A stretch of 64,000 bases of DNA from Micractinium sp. NFX-FRZ (Eukaryota; Chlorophyta; Trebouxiophyceae; Chlorellales; Chlorellaceae), in assembly GCA_029339195.1 (NCBI GenBank), contig JAPTJF010000127.1, positions 62,001 to 126,000 of the forward strand, written 5' to 3'. Both the position numbers and the translations under genes were made by a program. Of this stretch, positions 43,611 to 55,300 are shown in pieces. Each line of letters starts with the position of its first letter. Position 1 is the stretch's first letter. The notes beneath the pieces are model-generated. The model ran no database searches, was not told the origin of the DNA, and worked only from the letters and a program-made list of their open reading frames with translations.

Positions 43611-45480
43611 ATGACGCCTCCCCAGCGCACCGCACCAGCCGCAAGGGCCTCGCCAGCGACCGGCCTCACCATCGTCGACCTCCCCGACGATTTGCTCATC
43701 CGCTGCCTGGCCCCGCTGACCCAAGAGGAGCGGTGAGTGCATTGAAATTGAGCGGTGCCGCTTCCGCTCAACTTGCGCCGTCGCTGCTGCCAGCCGTCGT
43801 CGGCGGACAGGGAGCCGCTCGCCTGGTGGCTTCCCTTGCCCTCCCTGCCCTCACCTCAGCATGGGTCTCATGTGCTTGCCTCCCCTTGCAGGCTCAAGCA
43901 TGCCGCCCTGGTGTGCAAGCGCTTCAGCCGGCTGTGCCTGGAGCCGGGCCTGCTGCGCACCGTCAGCACGCGCGCAACGGGGGAGCAGCACGGCGCCGAC
44001 CCTTCGCAGAGGCTGCGCGCCCTGCTGGCATTCCTGCGCGCGCACGCGGCACACGTGCACAGCTTCCAGCTCACCGTGCGTTTCCTTAACTCCAACTTCG
44101 AATGGGACGCTGAGGTGGGGATTGTCCTGGACAGCTGTCTGTCCCTCCTGGGCACAGCGGGACAGCTGGAAGAGCTCAGCATCAGTTCAAACCGCCGCCC
44201 CTACGCCACCGAAAATGCCTGGCTGCCCGGCCTCACCTCCCTGCGCCGCCTGCACATTGTCAACTCCTGGTGGGCGGCGCTGCCTCCCGAGATCAGCAGC
44301 CTGACAGCTCTTATGGAGCTGCAGCTGGAAGGGCTGGCACCACCCAGGCTGGAGCCGGGCGTGGCGCTGCCCCGGGGCCTCACCCGGCTACTGCTGAGCT
44401 ACCCGCACGACCAGCAGCTGCCGCACCAAGTGAGAGGGTAGGGGGACGCATGCACATAGCTCTGACTCGTATTGTCTGACCAGCCAGCACCCACCCGCTG
44501 CATACATGCCAGGTGTGCTGTGCCTGCTGCCCGACAGGTCCGACACCCCTCACTGGCTCGCTCCCTCCCATGCGGCGGGGCTGTCAGGCTACTGCTGCCC
44601 GACGGCGCTGGCTCGTAGCTCACAAAACCCTGCTGCTTCCTCCCCGCCCTGCTCTCCCGCCCTGCTGCAGCTGTCCACACTCAGCGCACTGGCGAGCCTG
44701 GACCTGCTGGGTCCTGCTTGGGGCGCCTACGATCCAGACCTCTTCGAGCTGCTGGCCAGCCTGCCAGCCCTGCGCCACCTGCTGCTCTACGACCTGGACC
44801 CCCTGCCCCCCAGCCTGTCAACACTCACACAGCTTGAGCGGCTGAGCGTCCACACGTGCTGCCCCCTGGCTGCTTTGGACGCTGCGCTGCCCGCCATGCG
44901 CGGCCTGACAGCCCTCTGCATTTGCAACGAAATGCAAGGCTACGAGGAGTACAGGCTCGCACGCATCCCACCCGCCATTGCCCAGCTGCCGCACCTCCGG
45001 CGGCTGCTGATTGACAGCCTGGATGTCGCTGCCGGCGGCGCCGACCTGGCCCTGCCGACCGGCCCCTGGCTGCAGTCGCTCCGCTGGCTGGGCCTGCCCT
45101 GGCGCGCGCTCAAGGTGGGGGCGGCGGGCGTGCTGAGCGCAGCGCCGCAGCTGGAGTACATCCATTCAGTCGGCACGCCCCGCTGCCAGGCAGGCGGCGA
45201 GGGCGGTGACCCGCTGTGGTGCGCCTTTTGGGCCTTTGTGGCCACCCACCCTCCCCTGCGCTGCCTCTCGTATGCGTCCCTCAATGAAGAGCACCCCGGC
45301 GGCGCTGGCTGGGAGGACTTTGCTGATGCGGCATGCATGCTGAGCCATCGCCGGCCGGGGATGCGGCTGCGGCGGCTGCGCGAGGTGTGCTCGTTTTGGT
45401 CGGAGGTCCTGACCTGTGCCGCTATCCCTGCCGTCCCGGGGGACTCTGCCAGGCTTGCACACCTGGCTCGCCACGCTTGA
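43611..45480 (+). CDS. F-box / leucine-rich protein A, 489 aa
   Basis: Three exons, 43611-43732, 43892-44429 and 44671-45480, with phases 2 and 0. The F-box is split by intron 1: LPDDLLIRCLAPLTQEER, then LKHAALVCKRFSRLC (residues about 24-57). Degenerate leucine-rich repeats follow (LTSLRRLHIV, LTALMELQLEGL, LPALRHLLLYDLDPLP, LTQLERLSV). F-box proteins link substrates to SCF ubiquitin ligases, with the repeats as substrate receptor. A paralogue with the same exon lengths and intron phases lies immediately downstream. TGTAA is at 45750. Confidence 0.85.
43645..43739 (+). repeat. 95-bp block identical to F-box gene B
   Basis: Identical over 95 bp to 46217-46311. It covers most of the F-box exon through the splice donor and stops abruptly at both sides, unlike the rest of the two genes. 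Confidence 0.85.
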
Positions 45481-46182
45481 GCAGACCACCACACTTGAGC
45501 TTCGCATTTGAACAGCGCTTGCTTGCCACGTTGATGCTGCGCACTAGCGGCACGTGCCGACCACGTCTCTCGTGTACTAGCTAGGTATAGCAGCTCTTGC
45601 CTTACGTTCTGATGCCGTCTTCCCCTCCATCATGCCCCTCCGCTTATCTTACGTCCGCCGCTGCCATCAAGGTTCTGACGTGCAGCTGCACTCCTGGCGG
45701 GCAGCTGCACTCCTGGCTAGGCAGGCCGCGCTGTTCATGTCTTCAAGTGTGTAAATGCATCATCGAGCGTGCATCCATATAGTTTGAAAGACCCACCCAC
45801 TCGGAGGTGCCAAGCCAAGGCTGCAGCGGGGGGCGGGGGGCACTCAAGTGAGGTAATTTCACAGGTGCACGGCAGCGGGCATGCGTGCGGGCTTTGCAGC
45901 ACCTCAGGAGCTAGCCGGGGTGTCCTGTTTCTCTGCTGCCTTAGCAGTGAAACCAAGCATGCAGGCCGTAGCTGTTGATCACTGGTCATGAAACATGTGT
46001 CAACAGCGATAAATACCCCATCAGCAATCTGCAACACATAAATAAAGATGGGGCCGCTTGCAGTATTGCCGCTGCCGGGGTTGCCCGTCACAGCGCCTGC
46101 CCGTCACAGCGCAGGCAGCAGGCGGCTTCACATGCTCAACCCACGGTGCGCTCGCAGCAATTGCGCGTCTGAAGCCGTCAAC
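45481..46182. other. Intergenic between F-box paralogues
   Basis: About 700 bp with a lower GC content than the flanks. TGTAA at 45750-45754 would end gene A, 270 bp past its stop. The rest should carry the promoter of gene B. Not visibly similar to the region upstream of gene A. Confidence 0.5.
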
Positions 46183-48162
46183 ATGCCGCCTCGGCAGAGC
46201 GCCACTGCAGCTTCTGGGGCCTCGCCAGCGACCGGCCTCACCATCGTCGACCTCCCCGACGATTTGCTCATCCGCTGCCTGGCCCCGCTGACCCAAGAGG
46301 AGCGGTGAGTGTGAGGTGAGTGCGGGGAAAGACTGGCTGGCCGGGATGGGGGCCGTGCAAGGGGTAATCAGCGGGCGGCGGCGCAACGCCTCGCTGCCTT
46401 CCTGCATAAGACAGAAGCCCCAATGCGTTCTCTTTTCAGTCTACAGCACTGTATTCTTAACATCCCGTAACTTTATTTGACAGTATTCGATCAAGGATGA
46501 GGGAGGACGAGGCCCTGCACCCAAGCTGTGACTGTTCACCAACTCAAACGCCCTGTACCCGCCCCCCCGTGCAGATTCCGGCGCGCCTCGCCCGTCTGCC
46601 AGCGCTTCCGCCGGCTCTGCCTCGCGACGCAGCTGCTGCACACCGTCGCCATCACCTGCGGCGCCGAGTCTGCCCTCCCATGCGCCCGCTCCCTGCTGCC
46701 CTTCCTCATGTCACACGCCGCGCACATCCGCTCCTTCAACCTCACGTTGCCGCTGGCGCTGCCAAACCATGCCGATCCCAGCCAGGAAAAGGAGCTGTCG
46801 CAGCTGGTGTCCGGCTGCCTGTCCGTGTGTGGTGCCGCGGGCCAGCTGCACGAGCTCAGCATCACGGCCAGCACACTCCTGGCCAGCGCGGCCTGGCTGC
46901 CGGGTCTCACGGGCCTGCGCAAGCTGCAACTCTCCGTCAGCGAGGCGCTGGTGCTGCCACCAGAGGTGACCCGGCTGCGGGCGCTGACAAGCATGTGTGT
47001 AGTGGGCGGCCCGATGGAGCTGGGAGAGGGCTCCCAGCTGCCCCCTGGCCTTGTCAGCCTGCGTCTGGAGGACCAGGGGCGCCCACGGCTGCCGCACCAG
47101 GTGACGCCGCGCTGGTGCGGTTGTGGGCGGGAGTGCTTCTTCTGTGAGGCAGCACTTGCACGGGCGGGCGGCTGCTGTGCTACCTGTGGTGCTAGTCAGG
47201 CCCGGCTTGTTGGCGTGCCCGCTGCCCTGCCACCTTGCCACATGCAGAGGCCCCCTGTGCTCTCCTGCCCCGGCCTCAGCAGCTTGGCCCTCTCACCTCC
47301 TCTGCCCACATGCCCCCTCCTCTTCCGCCTGCAGCTGTCTGCCCTTAGCGCGCTGACAAGCCTCGCGCTGCTCTGCATGCACGACTGTCATCCAGACAGC
47401 CTGGAGACGCTCGCAGGCCTGGCTGCTCTTCAGGAGCTCGTGCTGGTCGATATCCAGCCTCTGCCGGCCAGCCTGTCAACACTTACGCAGCTCAAGCAGC
47501 TGGTCACCTTCCGCAGCCGCGGCCACGTGGCGTTGGAGGCTGCGCTGCCGGGAATGCAGCGGCTGACGACGCTCAACGTGGGTGCCAACCTCTATAACCA
47601 GGCGCACCACGACGAGATTCTGCCACGCGTCCCGCCCACCATTGCCCACCTCCCCCGCCTGCAGCGGCTGCTCATTGAGCGGTCTCCCGGCATGCCCGAC
47701 CCCTCGCTGCCCGGCCGCGGCCCCTGGCTCCAGTCCCTCCGCTGGCTGGGCCTGCCCTGGCATGTGCTGCAGGCCGGGGCAGGCGTGCTGAGCGCAGCGC
47801 CGCAGCTGCAGTACCTTTACTCTGTCGGCACTCCGTACATCGACGCACATACTGGCGATCCTGGGTGGCAGGCGTGGCGAACATTCTGGGAGTTTGTGGC
47901 TACGCACCCGCCGCTACGCTGCCTGGCCTACTTCACCACCGATCAGGACCGCGCTGATGGCAATGGGCATGAGGATCTTGTTGATGCAGCGTTCATGCTC
48001 AACCACTGCCGCCCCGGGCTTCGCCTCAAGCGGTTTGACGGCGATGTCATGTTTTACGATGAAATGTTGAGCTGTGCTGACATCCCCGCTGGCCCGGGGG
48101 ACGCTCACAGCCTGGAAGAATTGGTCCGCCACGTGCAGGCGGCGCAGGCTCGCCTTACGTAG
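46183..48162 (+). CDS. F-box / leucine-rich protein B, 491 aa
   Basis: Exons 46183-46304, 46575-47100 and 47335-48162 match gene A in layout (122-nt first exon, phases 2 and 0). The F-box start is identical to gene A in DNA, while later parts are clearly diverged (for example LPGLTGLRKLQLS, LAALQELVLVDIQPLP). Blocks near the C-terminus are best kept between the two: GPWLQSLRWLGLPW, GVLSAAPQLEY/QLQY, SVGTP and FVATHPPLRCL. Likely another SCF substrate receptor with different specificity. TGTAA signals lie at 48420 and 48451. Confidence 0.85.
46217..46311 (+). repeat. 95-bp block identical to F-box gene A
   Basis: Second copy of the block at 43645-43739; see that entry. Confidence 0.85.
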
Positions 48163-49038
48163 GCTCCCCAGCGCTCCCCACGCTTGTTTCCCCCTGTCCT
48201 TGACTTCAACAGGGCTTGCCACTGCGCCCAGTCGTGTCCATGCACTCCCCTGCCCACACCTTAAGCAGGGCTTGCCAGTGGGCTCTGCCGTTGCTCTCCC
48301 CTGCCACCTCTGCCTGCAATCATCCTCGGCGCCCTGTCTACCCCTGCCCCGCTGCCCTACTCTCCATCTGTGCTCAGCAACTATTGTGCAAACATGCATT
48401 TCATTGCACCTCCAAACTGTGTAAAATCACCGGTGCCAAACTGGGAAGGTTGTAATCAACTGAAGGCACTGGCAGGAGCGGGAGTACCCTGTTGCACGGT
48501 ACAGCTGTCACACGGTGGCCTGCTGCAGTTTGCTTGCTGCCTGCTGCCTCCTCCTCACTGCGTGTTCCTCGCTGCCTGCCTGCCCTGCTTCCGGCTCCCG
48601 CTAGTTGGCCTAGAGGTTGAACAACAGCAGGGCAGGAGTGCGCACTTCCGGGAGTGTCTGCAGCCGGCGACCGGCGGCAGGCGGTGGCGCCGGCGCCAAC
48701 GGAAAATGGTGCACCACCGTTAACTGGACCGCAACTTGGTACATGCACTGCAGCTGTGATGCATTATTTCGTCGATTAGCGCAAGGAACCCTGGCGCGGG
48801 GCCGCTGCCTGGTACGTGCCGCAAAGCGGAGCACACGGGTGTCGGAGCAGGCCATTTGTCGCCTGTGGCCTGCCCAAAGAGCTGTACAAAGTTGAAATGA
48901 CAACGCAACCCCTGGAGGCTTGGGCCACCTGATGCTGCCAGCGCGCACCTGGCCAAGCCCTAACGAGCGCGGCCCTCCTCCCCTCCTCGTTCCTCCATCC
49001 GCCGGCAGCCTTCGTGGTGTACCTGGCGCCCAATATAA
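48163..49038. other. Intergenic, F-box gene B to DUF6920-like gene
   Basis: About 880 bp. TGTAA at 48420-48424 and 48451-48455 mark the end of gene B. A TATAAA at 49034-49039 overlaps the next start codon, so it is unlikely to be that gene's TATA box. No exon seen. Confidence 0.5.
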
Positions 49039-51735
49039 ATGATTTTGCCCCTCTACTTCTCCATCGGCGCCCTCCTCAGTTTGCTGCTTCCCTGCATGTG
49101 CTTCTTCAACCGCAGCCGGTTCCAGCAGGAAAAGGAGCGGCAAGTGGCGGAGCTGAAGCAGCAGGCTGCAGCAGCCGCAGCACAGGCGGAGGCGGCCGCG
49201 GCAGGCACCGCCCTTCCGGCGCCCCGCCGCCGCCGCGGCCCCAGCAGCCCAGCCGCTGCCGTCATACCCAGCGGCGACCCACTGCGGGCGCCGCTGCTGC
49301 AGCCTATCAACGAAGAAGAGACAGAGGCGGAGGCGGGGGCACCCCCACCGGTGCAGTCCCATGGCGAGCTGCCCGCCTGCGTGGACGCCTTCCTGGGGCG
49401 GGCCATCCGTGACGGCCGCACCTTCAAGTGAGCCTTTCGAGTAATCCAGGCTGCAAGCACGCAGCCAGCGGACAGCGCAGGTGGTGCACTAGTTGTGTGA
49501 GTGTGGTCAGTGAGCGTGCAGCGTGTCAGGGCGTGCATGCGCGGCGCACGTGTGGGCCCCACCCGCCCCACCCAACCACACGCGCCCATCCGTGCCGTGC
49601 AGGCTGTTCACTCTCAACCACATCGGCCGCATGAAGCTGGACGTGAAGGGCGGGTGGAAGGAAACCACGGCAACACAGGCAGGCTGGGGAGGTCCACAGG
49701 GGTGCAGCAGGAGCCTGGGCGGCGGGACGGTTCTGCCTCTGGGCTGGCTGGCGTGCGCTGCGCGCCAAAGGCAGGCCTGGTTGCTGCCCCCCGTCGGTGT
49801 GTGCGCCCAAGGCTGCGCTCCTGCGCATGCACACCTCCCTACCAACAACTGCCCTGCGCTCCATCCATTCGGAAGCCCTTCCCAAACACTCGACCCTGCC
49901 GCCGCCCCCCCGCACCTGCAGTACGCCTGCCCTCTGGAGCCCGCTTTTGTGTGGTCCGCAACCGCCAGCCTGGCGCCGCTCGTCCCCCTCAAGGGTGCGC
50001 CCTCATGCTCCCGCCAGCTGTGCGCTGCGCTGTGCTGTGCTTTGCTGGTTCGTGCTGCGCTGCACTGTGCTGTGCTGTGCCACCTGCTGTGCTGTGCTGT
50101 GCGGTGCTTTGCTGTGGAGGCCCCGCTGCAGCCGGCCTTGGGAATGGAAGCCAGCAGGCGCAGATCTCACGGGTGCATTTGCTCGAGACCTCCTGTCACC
50201 TGCCCGCCTGCCTCCCTGGCCCCCTGCCCTCACCAACCGCCTCCCCTTTATGCACCCGCAGGCTGCGACAGCTTTGTGGATGGGGAGGGCCACTGCGCGT
50301 GGCATTTGTGGGGCGCCGTGCCCACCGCCTCTGGCAGCGGCCGCGAGGTGGACCAATCGCTGCTTGTGCGCTGGCTGGCAGGTGCTTGGGGGCCGGGGCG
50401 GGCGTTGAGCTTGAGCCGCCGCTCAGGGCAATGCAGGGCAGGGCGTGACGTCTGTGGGCAGCGGCAGGTGCATGGCTGCGTCACAGAGGGCGGCAGAACA
50501 CCACAGCGCAGAGTTATCAGAGGGGCGGCAGCCAAGGCGCAGCTTGGGTCGCAGGCCTGCGCTGCGCCGCTTGGTGTGCCTCCCGCTGCTGGCTCTTGCC
50601 CCGCCCCGCCCAGCCTGGCTTCTCACCACCTCAAGGAAGCCCAACTAAATAATGGACAGCTTCAAACACCACTGGAGTGGTTTTCTGAAGCACCTCGCCT
50701 GTCCCCTGCGCCTCCTCGCCCGCGGCGCCCTCTCTCCTCGCAGAGGCCGCTTGCTTCCCCCAGGCGCTGCAGCCCAGCGCCTTCCTGCGGTGGGAGCCAG
50801 TCAAAGGGGAGAACAACGGTGAGCGCGCGTGAGGGGAATGGCCAGAGGTTGTGAGTGCTTTCAACGCCCGCCCCTGCCGCACCTCGTTGTCACCCACTCC
50901 TCTTGTTGCCTGCATGCATCCAGCCGCCTGCTCTGCCCACCTTCTCAGCCCAGTATGCCCAGTGCGCCCAGCACACCCCCCTCTCCTGTCTCAGCCCTTG
51001 CCTGCCCTTGCCTGCACTCCTCTGCCCCCACCCCTGTCCCCTGCCCTTGCCTGCCCTTGCCTGCACCCCTCTGCCCCCACCCCTGCCCCTCTGCCCCGCC
51101 CCTCTGCCCCGCCCTTGCAGAGGCGGTGGCGGTGCTGTCCTACGGCGGCCTCACCGTGCGCGCCACCTTCCTGTTTGACGGCTTTGCCCGGGCGGTGCGC
51201 GTCACCACGCGCGACTTTTTGCGCCGCCTGCCCAACGGGACGTTTGAGCGGGGGGAGTGGACGGTCAGCTACTCCGGGCACATGCTGTTTGGGTGAGTGA
51301 GGAAGCAGCAGGTGACAGGCCTGGCCTGCTCTCGAATTGCTGGAATAATGGGCGGGCTGGGCGGGCTGGGCTGGCAAGCAAGGAAGGAAGCAAGTGCCGC
51401 CAGCGCCCTGCGCAGGTCCCTGTCTGCAGCTCAGCCTGGCAGTACCCCCTGGCCGGGTTGCTGAGCTCTTCCCGGTTCCTGTGCTGCTTGCCCCTGTGCC
51501 TGCTCCTTTCGATCATGCCGCCGGCTCCCTCCCGCTCCTTTTACAACACCTGCCATGTCGTTTGTATGTTTCTGTGTGCAGGCTGAGCCCTCAGGGCGAT
51601 GTGATGCAAGAGGAGATGGCCACACACGCGGGCGTGTTCATCCCAACCAACATGGAAGCTGCCTGGCAGCTGCCCGACGGCAGCCGCTGGCAGTACGCGC
51701 AGCTCACGGTGGCCCGGGTGACGGCAGAGTGCTGA
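49039..51735 (+). CDS. DUF6920/DUF6544-like membrane-anchored protein, 352 aa
   Basis: Seven phase-consistent exons: 49039-49427, 49603-49678, 49922-49994, 50262-50381, 50744-50818, 51121-51292, 51582-51735. An N-terminal membrane helix (MILPLYFSIGALLSLLLPC) is followed by a Gln/Ala-rich charged segment, then the domain: HIGRMKLDVKGGWKETTATQ, PAFVWSATASLAPL, DSFVDGEGHCAWHLWGAVP, EVDQSLLVRWLAEAACFPQA, LRWEPV and VFIPTNMEAAWQLPDG. This order resembles a bacterial family of unknown function that I recall as DUF6920; the name is from memory. An in-frame TAA directly precedes the ATG, which fixes the start in this exon. Intron 2 has a GC donor. Biochemical function unknown. Confidence 0.75.
50010..50115 (+). 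repeat. CTGTG/TGTGC repeat in intron
   Basis: Imperfect GCTGTGCTGTGC-type repeats in intron 3 of the DUF6920-like gene; no coding signal. Confidence 0.65.
50985..51120 (+). repeat. CCTTGCCTGCCC / CCCCTCTGCCC repeat at an acceptor
   Basis: Pyrimidine-rich tandem repeat (TGCCCTTGCCTGC and CTCTGCCCC units) leading into the acceptor at 51120/51121. Confidence 0.65.
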
Positions 51736-52337
51736 CCTGGCGGGGCGGGACGCTGACCTGGCGCTGGGTCGGCGCCGGCGGCAGGCGGCGGGCGGGCCGA
51801 GATGACGAGCTCGCCTCTGCTCCGCAGCAGCACACCTGTCCACAGTCGCTGGGTTGGTCAACCATAAGTAGGCAGACAGAAGCACTTTGTGGGAGCAGTA
51901 GCACAGAGTTTTTGGCAGCAGCATGCAGCGAGCGGGCCTGCGGCTTTGTGCCTTTTACCGTTGGCCCTCTCCTGGGCCACAGCTGAGCTTTTTGTCTGCC
52001 GCTAGCGATGCCCCTTTCATTATCTACACCCTCTGAAAACAACATTTGGTGTGGGTTGATAGAACCCAGAAATATTGCAGACACAGGCATATTTAAGTTC
52101 ACCTAGAGACACAAGTGCACCGTCAGTGAGGCGGCAGTCACAGACAGCTGCCCTGGGGAGCTCAGCAGGCACCCCCAATCGCTTGCGACCTGTTGGTCGA
52201 CGGGGGCGCTTCCTTAAGGGTTGCCGTCTCTCGTAAGTGTAATCGCTTCAAGATCTATCCCAGCGCTTTCCACACACGCGTCCTCCGCCCTTTTGCTCGC
52301 CTCGAGACGGGCTGTGCTTTGTGCAGATCACATCTCA
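51736..52337. other. Intergenic, DUF6920-like gene to epimerase-like gene
   Basis: About 600 bp. TGTAA at 52238-52242 is about 500 bp past the stop of the upstream gene and only 96 bp before the next start codon, so its role is uncertain. No gene recognised. Confidence 0.45.
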
Positions 52338-55300
52338 ATGAGCATTTTAGGAGTCGCTGCGCTGTTGTTGGGAGCACTGGCCTGCGCCCCCGAGCCGGGG
52401 CACGCTGCCCAGCAGCCCGCTGTCTGCAGCTGGCAAGCCTCGGGGCAGGATCGCAACAGCAGCCGGGTTGCCAGCATGCAAGGCCCCCCAGCCAGCGAGC
52501 GAGCAGGCGGCAAGGGCGGCGGCCCGCCCGCACCGCCCGCCGCCCAGCTGGCGGCCGCTCGCTCTACCATCACCTCTCTTCTTGACTCCGCCATCTCCTG
52601 GTGGGCTGAGCACGGCCCCGATCGCGAGCAGGGCGGCTTTTACACGACCCTGGATCAGTTTGGAGGGTCCGTGCTGGGAGGCGCTGATGCCGACAAATTT
52701 CTCGTGCCCTGTGCGCGCCAGGTGGGCCTACCCTGTTCTCGCATCTGCTCAGTTGGGCTCCACGATAGCTGCATGCATGGTGCTGCCAATGCCACTGGCT
52801 GCAATGTACCAGAGGCCCGTCCTGGGAGGCACAGTGCTGCCCTGTGCGAGGGGCCTCGTGCTATCCTGTGCCCCCTCACCTCCCCTGCCCCCATCCTGCA
52901 CCCGCGACTTGCCTGCCGCAGGTGTATGCCTGGGCTACCCTCGCCCAGCAGCGGTCGGGGGACGGGCGAGGCCGCAACCTGGCAGCTCAAGCCTACCAGT
53001 TCTTCACGAACAGCACTTTGCTGGACGAGGGCAAAGGGCTGTTCCGCTGGCAGGTGGGCGGGGTGCACTGCCGGCAGGGCCTGGTTGCCAAGCTGCGCTT
53101 GCAGCCACGTGCCAGCCTGCTGTTGGCACCAAGCCAGCGGCCAGCATGGCATATGTCGGACATATGCTTGTTGGCGTGCAATGCGCCTGCAGCCGTGCAC
53201 GGTTGCGCCAGCAGCACAACCGTAGACAGACGCACTCTGCCCGCTCTTGCCCTGACTTGCCGCGCCCTGCCCTGAGCTGGCCCGTCCTTCCTCCCTGCCT
53301 TGCCTGCAGGTCTCTCGTGATGGCAAGGTGCCGATCCACTCTGAGACGGTGCTCTACGGGCAGGCCTTTGCCATCCTGGCCCTCGCCAGGTAAGGCTGGT
53401 CGGGCGTCGGCTTGCCACCCTGGCATTCAATTTGTTTACTGAAGGTGGTGCCTTGAGTGCCCGCCTAGGAGGGTAGCAGCAGCTGTTTGTCAGCGGCACA
53501 CATTGGCCAGCGGCATGGCAGCGTGGGCGATGCTTGGTGGGAGATGGGCAGGCACTGACCAGCAGCATGGCAACACGAGGGGATGCTTGGAGGGAGGGGG
53601 CAGGCACGGAGGCCTAGTTGGGCAAACCAGGCTTGCCCTGCCTGCTCGCACATTGTCGTGGCATCCTTGTGACATTCAAGCCCAACTTGCAACAACCCCT
53701 GCCCACACCCTGCCTGGCAGGCGCGCCTGCTCCCCGGGCGACACATCAGCGCTAGACGCTGCCCTCCCTCCTGGTCGTGCCAATGCCTACTAGGCATTAG
53801 TACTAGGCATTAGTACTAGGCATTAGTAATCTCAACCTGCACCCTCATCCCTCGCCCGCTGTCTGCATTGCCCACCGCTTCCGCTTTGCAGGTACGGCCG
53901 CTCCCTGGGCGACGCCTCTGCCGTGGCAGCTGCCCTGCGCCTGTTTGAGCGGGTGGATGCCGACAGGCACGACTCCCAGCACGGAGGGTACCTGGAGAGC
54001 AGTGAGCAGGGGTACCCGCCTGGCGTGGGCATCGGAGCAGGACAGGTGGGTGGCTGGCTGCAGGGTGTGTGTGCGCAAAACCGCAGTACAGGCACAGGTG
54101 CAGAGGACAGCTGGGCAGTACGGCCACAGCAGCAGAGGACAGCTGGGCAGTACAGCCGTAGCAGCAGAGGACGGCTGGGCTGGCATGCAGCGAGGCTGGT
54201 GTCAGGGGTGCGCAACTCGTTGACTGGCGCACTAGTGTCGAGCCACACCGTGGCCGACAAGTCACAGTTCCTCCCTGCACTTGCCTGCCGCCATCCACCA
54301 GCAACTAGGGTCACCGTTCAGGTAACCCCTTGTGTGGTGCCGCTGTCCATGCAGGACACGGACAAGTCGTTCAACACCCACCTGCACATGATGGAGGCAC
54401 TCACTGAGCTCAGCAGGTGGGGCGGGCCTGGAGTACTGCTGGGCCTAAGTCTGGGCTGGGTTGAGGGCCGAAGGGGTGCGCTGGAGCGTGCGGGCAGTGC
54501 GTGAGGCAGTACCACGTGGGCAGTGCGCGAGGTTGTACCAAGCGGGCAGTGCTTGGGGCTATACCAAGCAGGCAGTGCGTGAGGCTGTACCGGGTGCGTG
54601 GCGCACGAGGCGAGGCAGTACCGGGTGCGGTGTTTGAGGCTGGCAGGGCGACAGATGTGTGCACTGCATGCAATGTTGAGCAAGCAGCACCTGCTGCCTG
54701 CCTGTCAGCTGCCGGCCAACCTGGTCACGTTGTGCAAGTACTACTGCTGCCCTGCTGTCCACCCGCTGCTGTTTGCCGCTTCTTCCGCCCTGCTGCAGCG
54801 CCCTTGCCGGCTCACAACAAGCGGCCAAAAAGGCAGCAGTTGAGGCCCGGCTGGCAGAGCTGGTGCGCCTGGTGCCTTCCAAGGTGTGGGTGGCTGGCGG
54901 GGGCGGTACCGCCGCCGATGGTACTGCTGCTGGTGCCGGAGGCCACCTGGGCACCAAATTCAAGGCAGACTGGACCCAGCTGGACCCCTCTGCCCAGGAT
55001 TATGGGCATGAGATCGAGGCGGTGTACATCCTGCTGGCAGCTGCCCGGCAGCTGCGCTGGCAGGGTGATGAGCTGGCGGCGCTGCGCAGCTTTGCGGCGC
55101 GCGTGGGGCTGGCAGCCCAGGGGGGCTACGACGCAGCTGGCGGCGGCGGATTCTGGACCAACGGTGGCCCGGATGGGCCGGTGCTTACGGAGACCTGCAG
55201 CGGCGGGGTGTGGTACAAGGAGTGGTGGCCTCAGTTTGAGGGTGTTTCGGGGCTCTTCTGGCAGTGGCGGCTGACGGGCGAGGCGCAGTACTGGGAGCGC

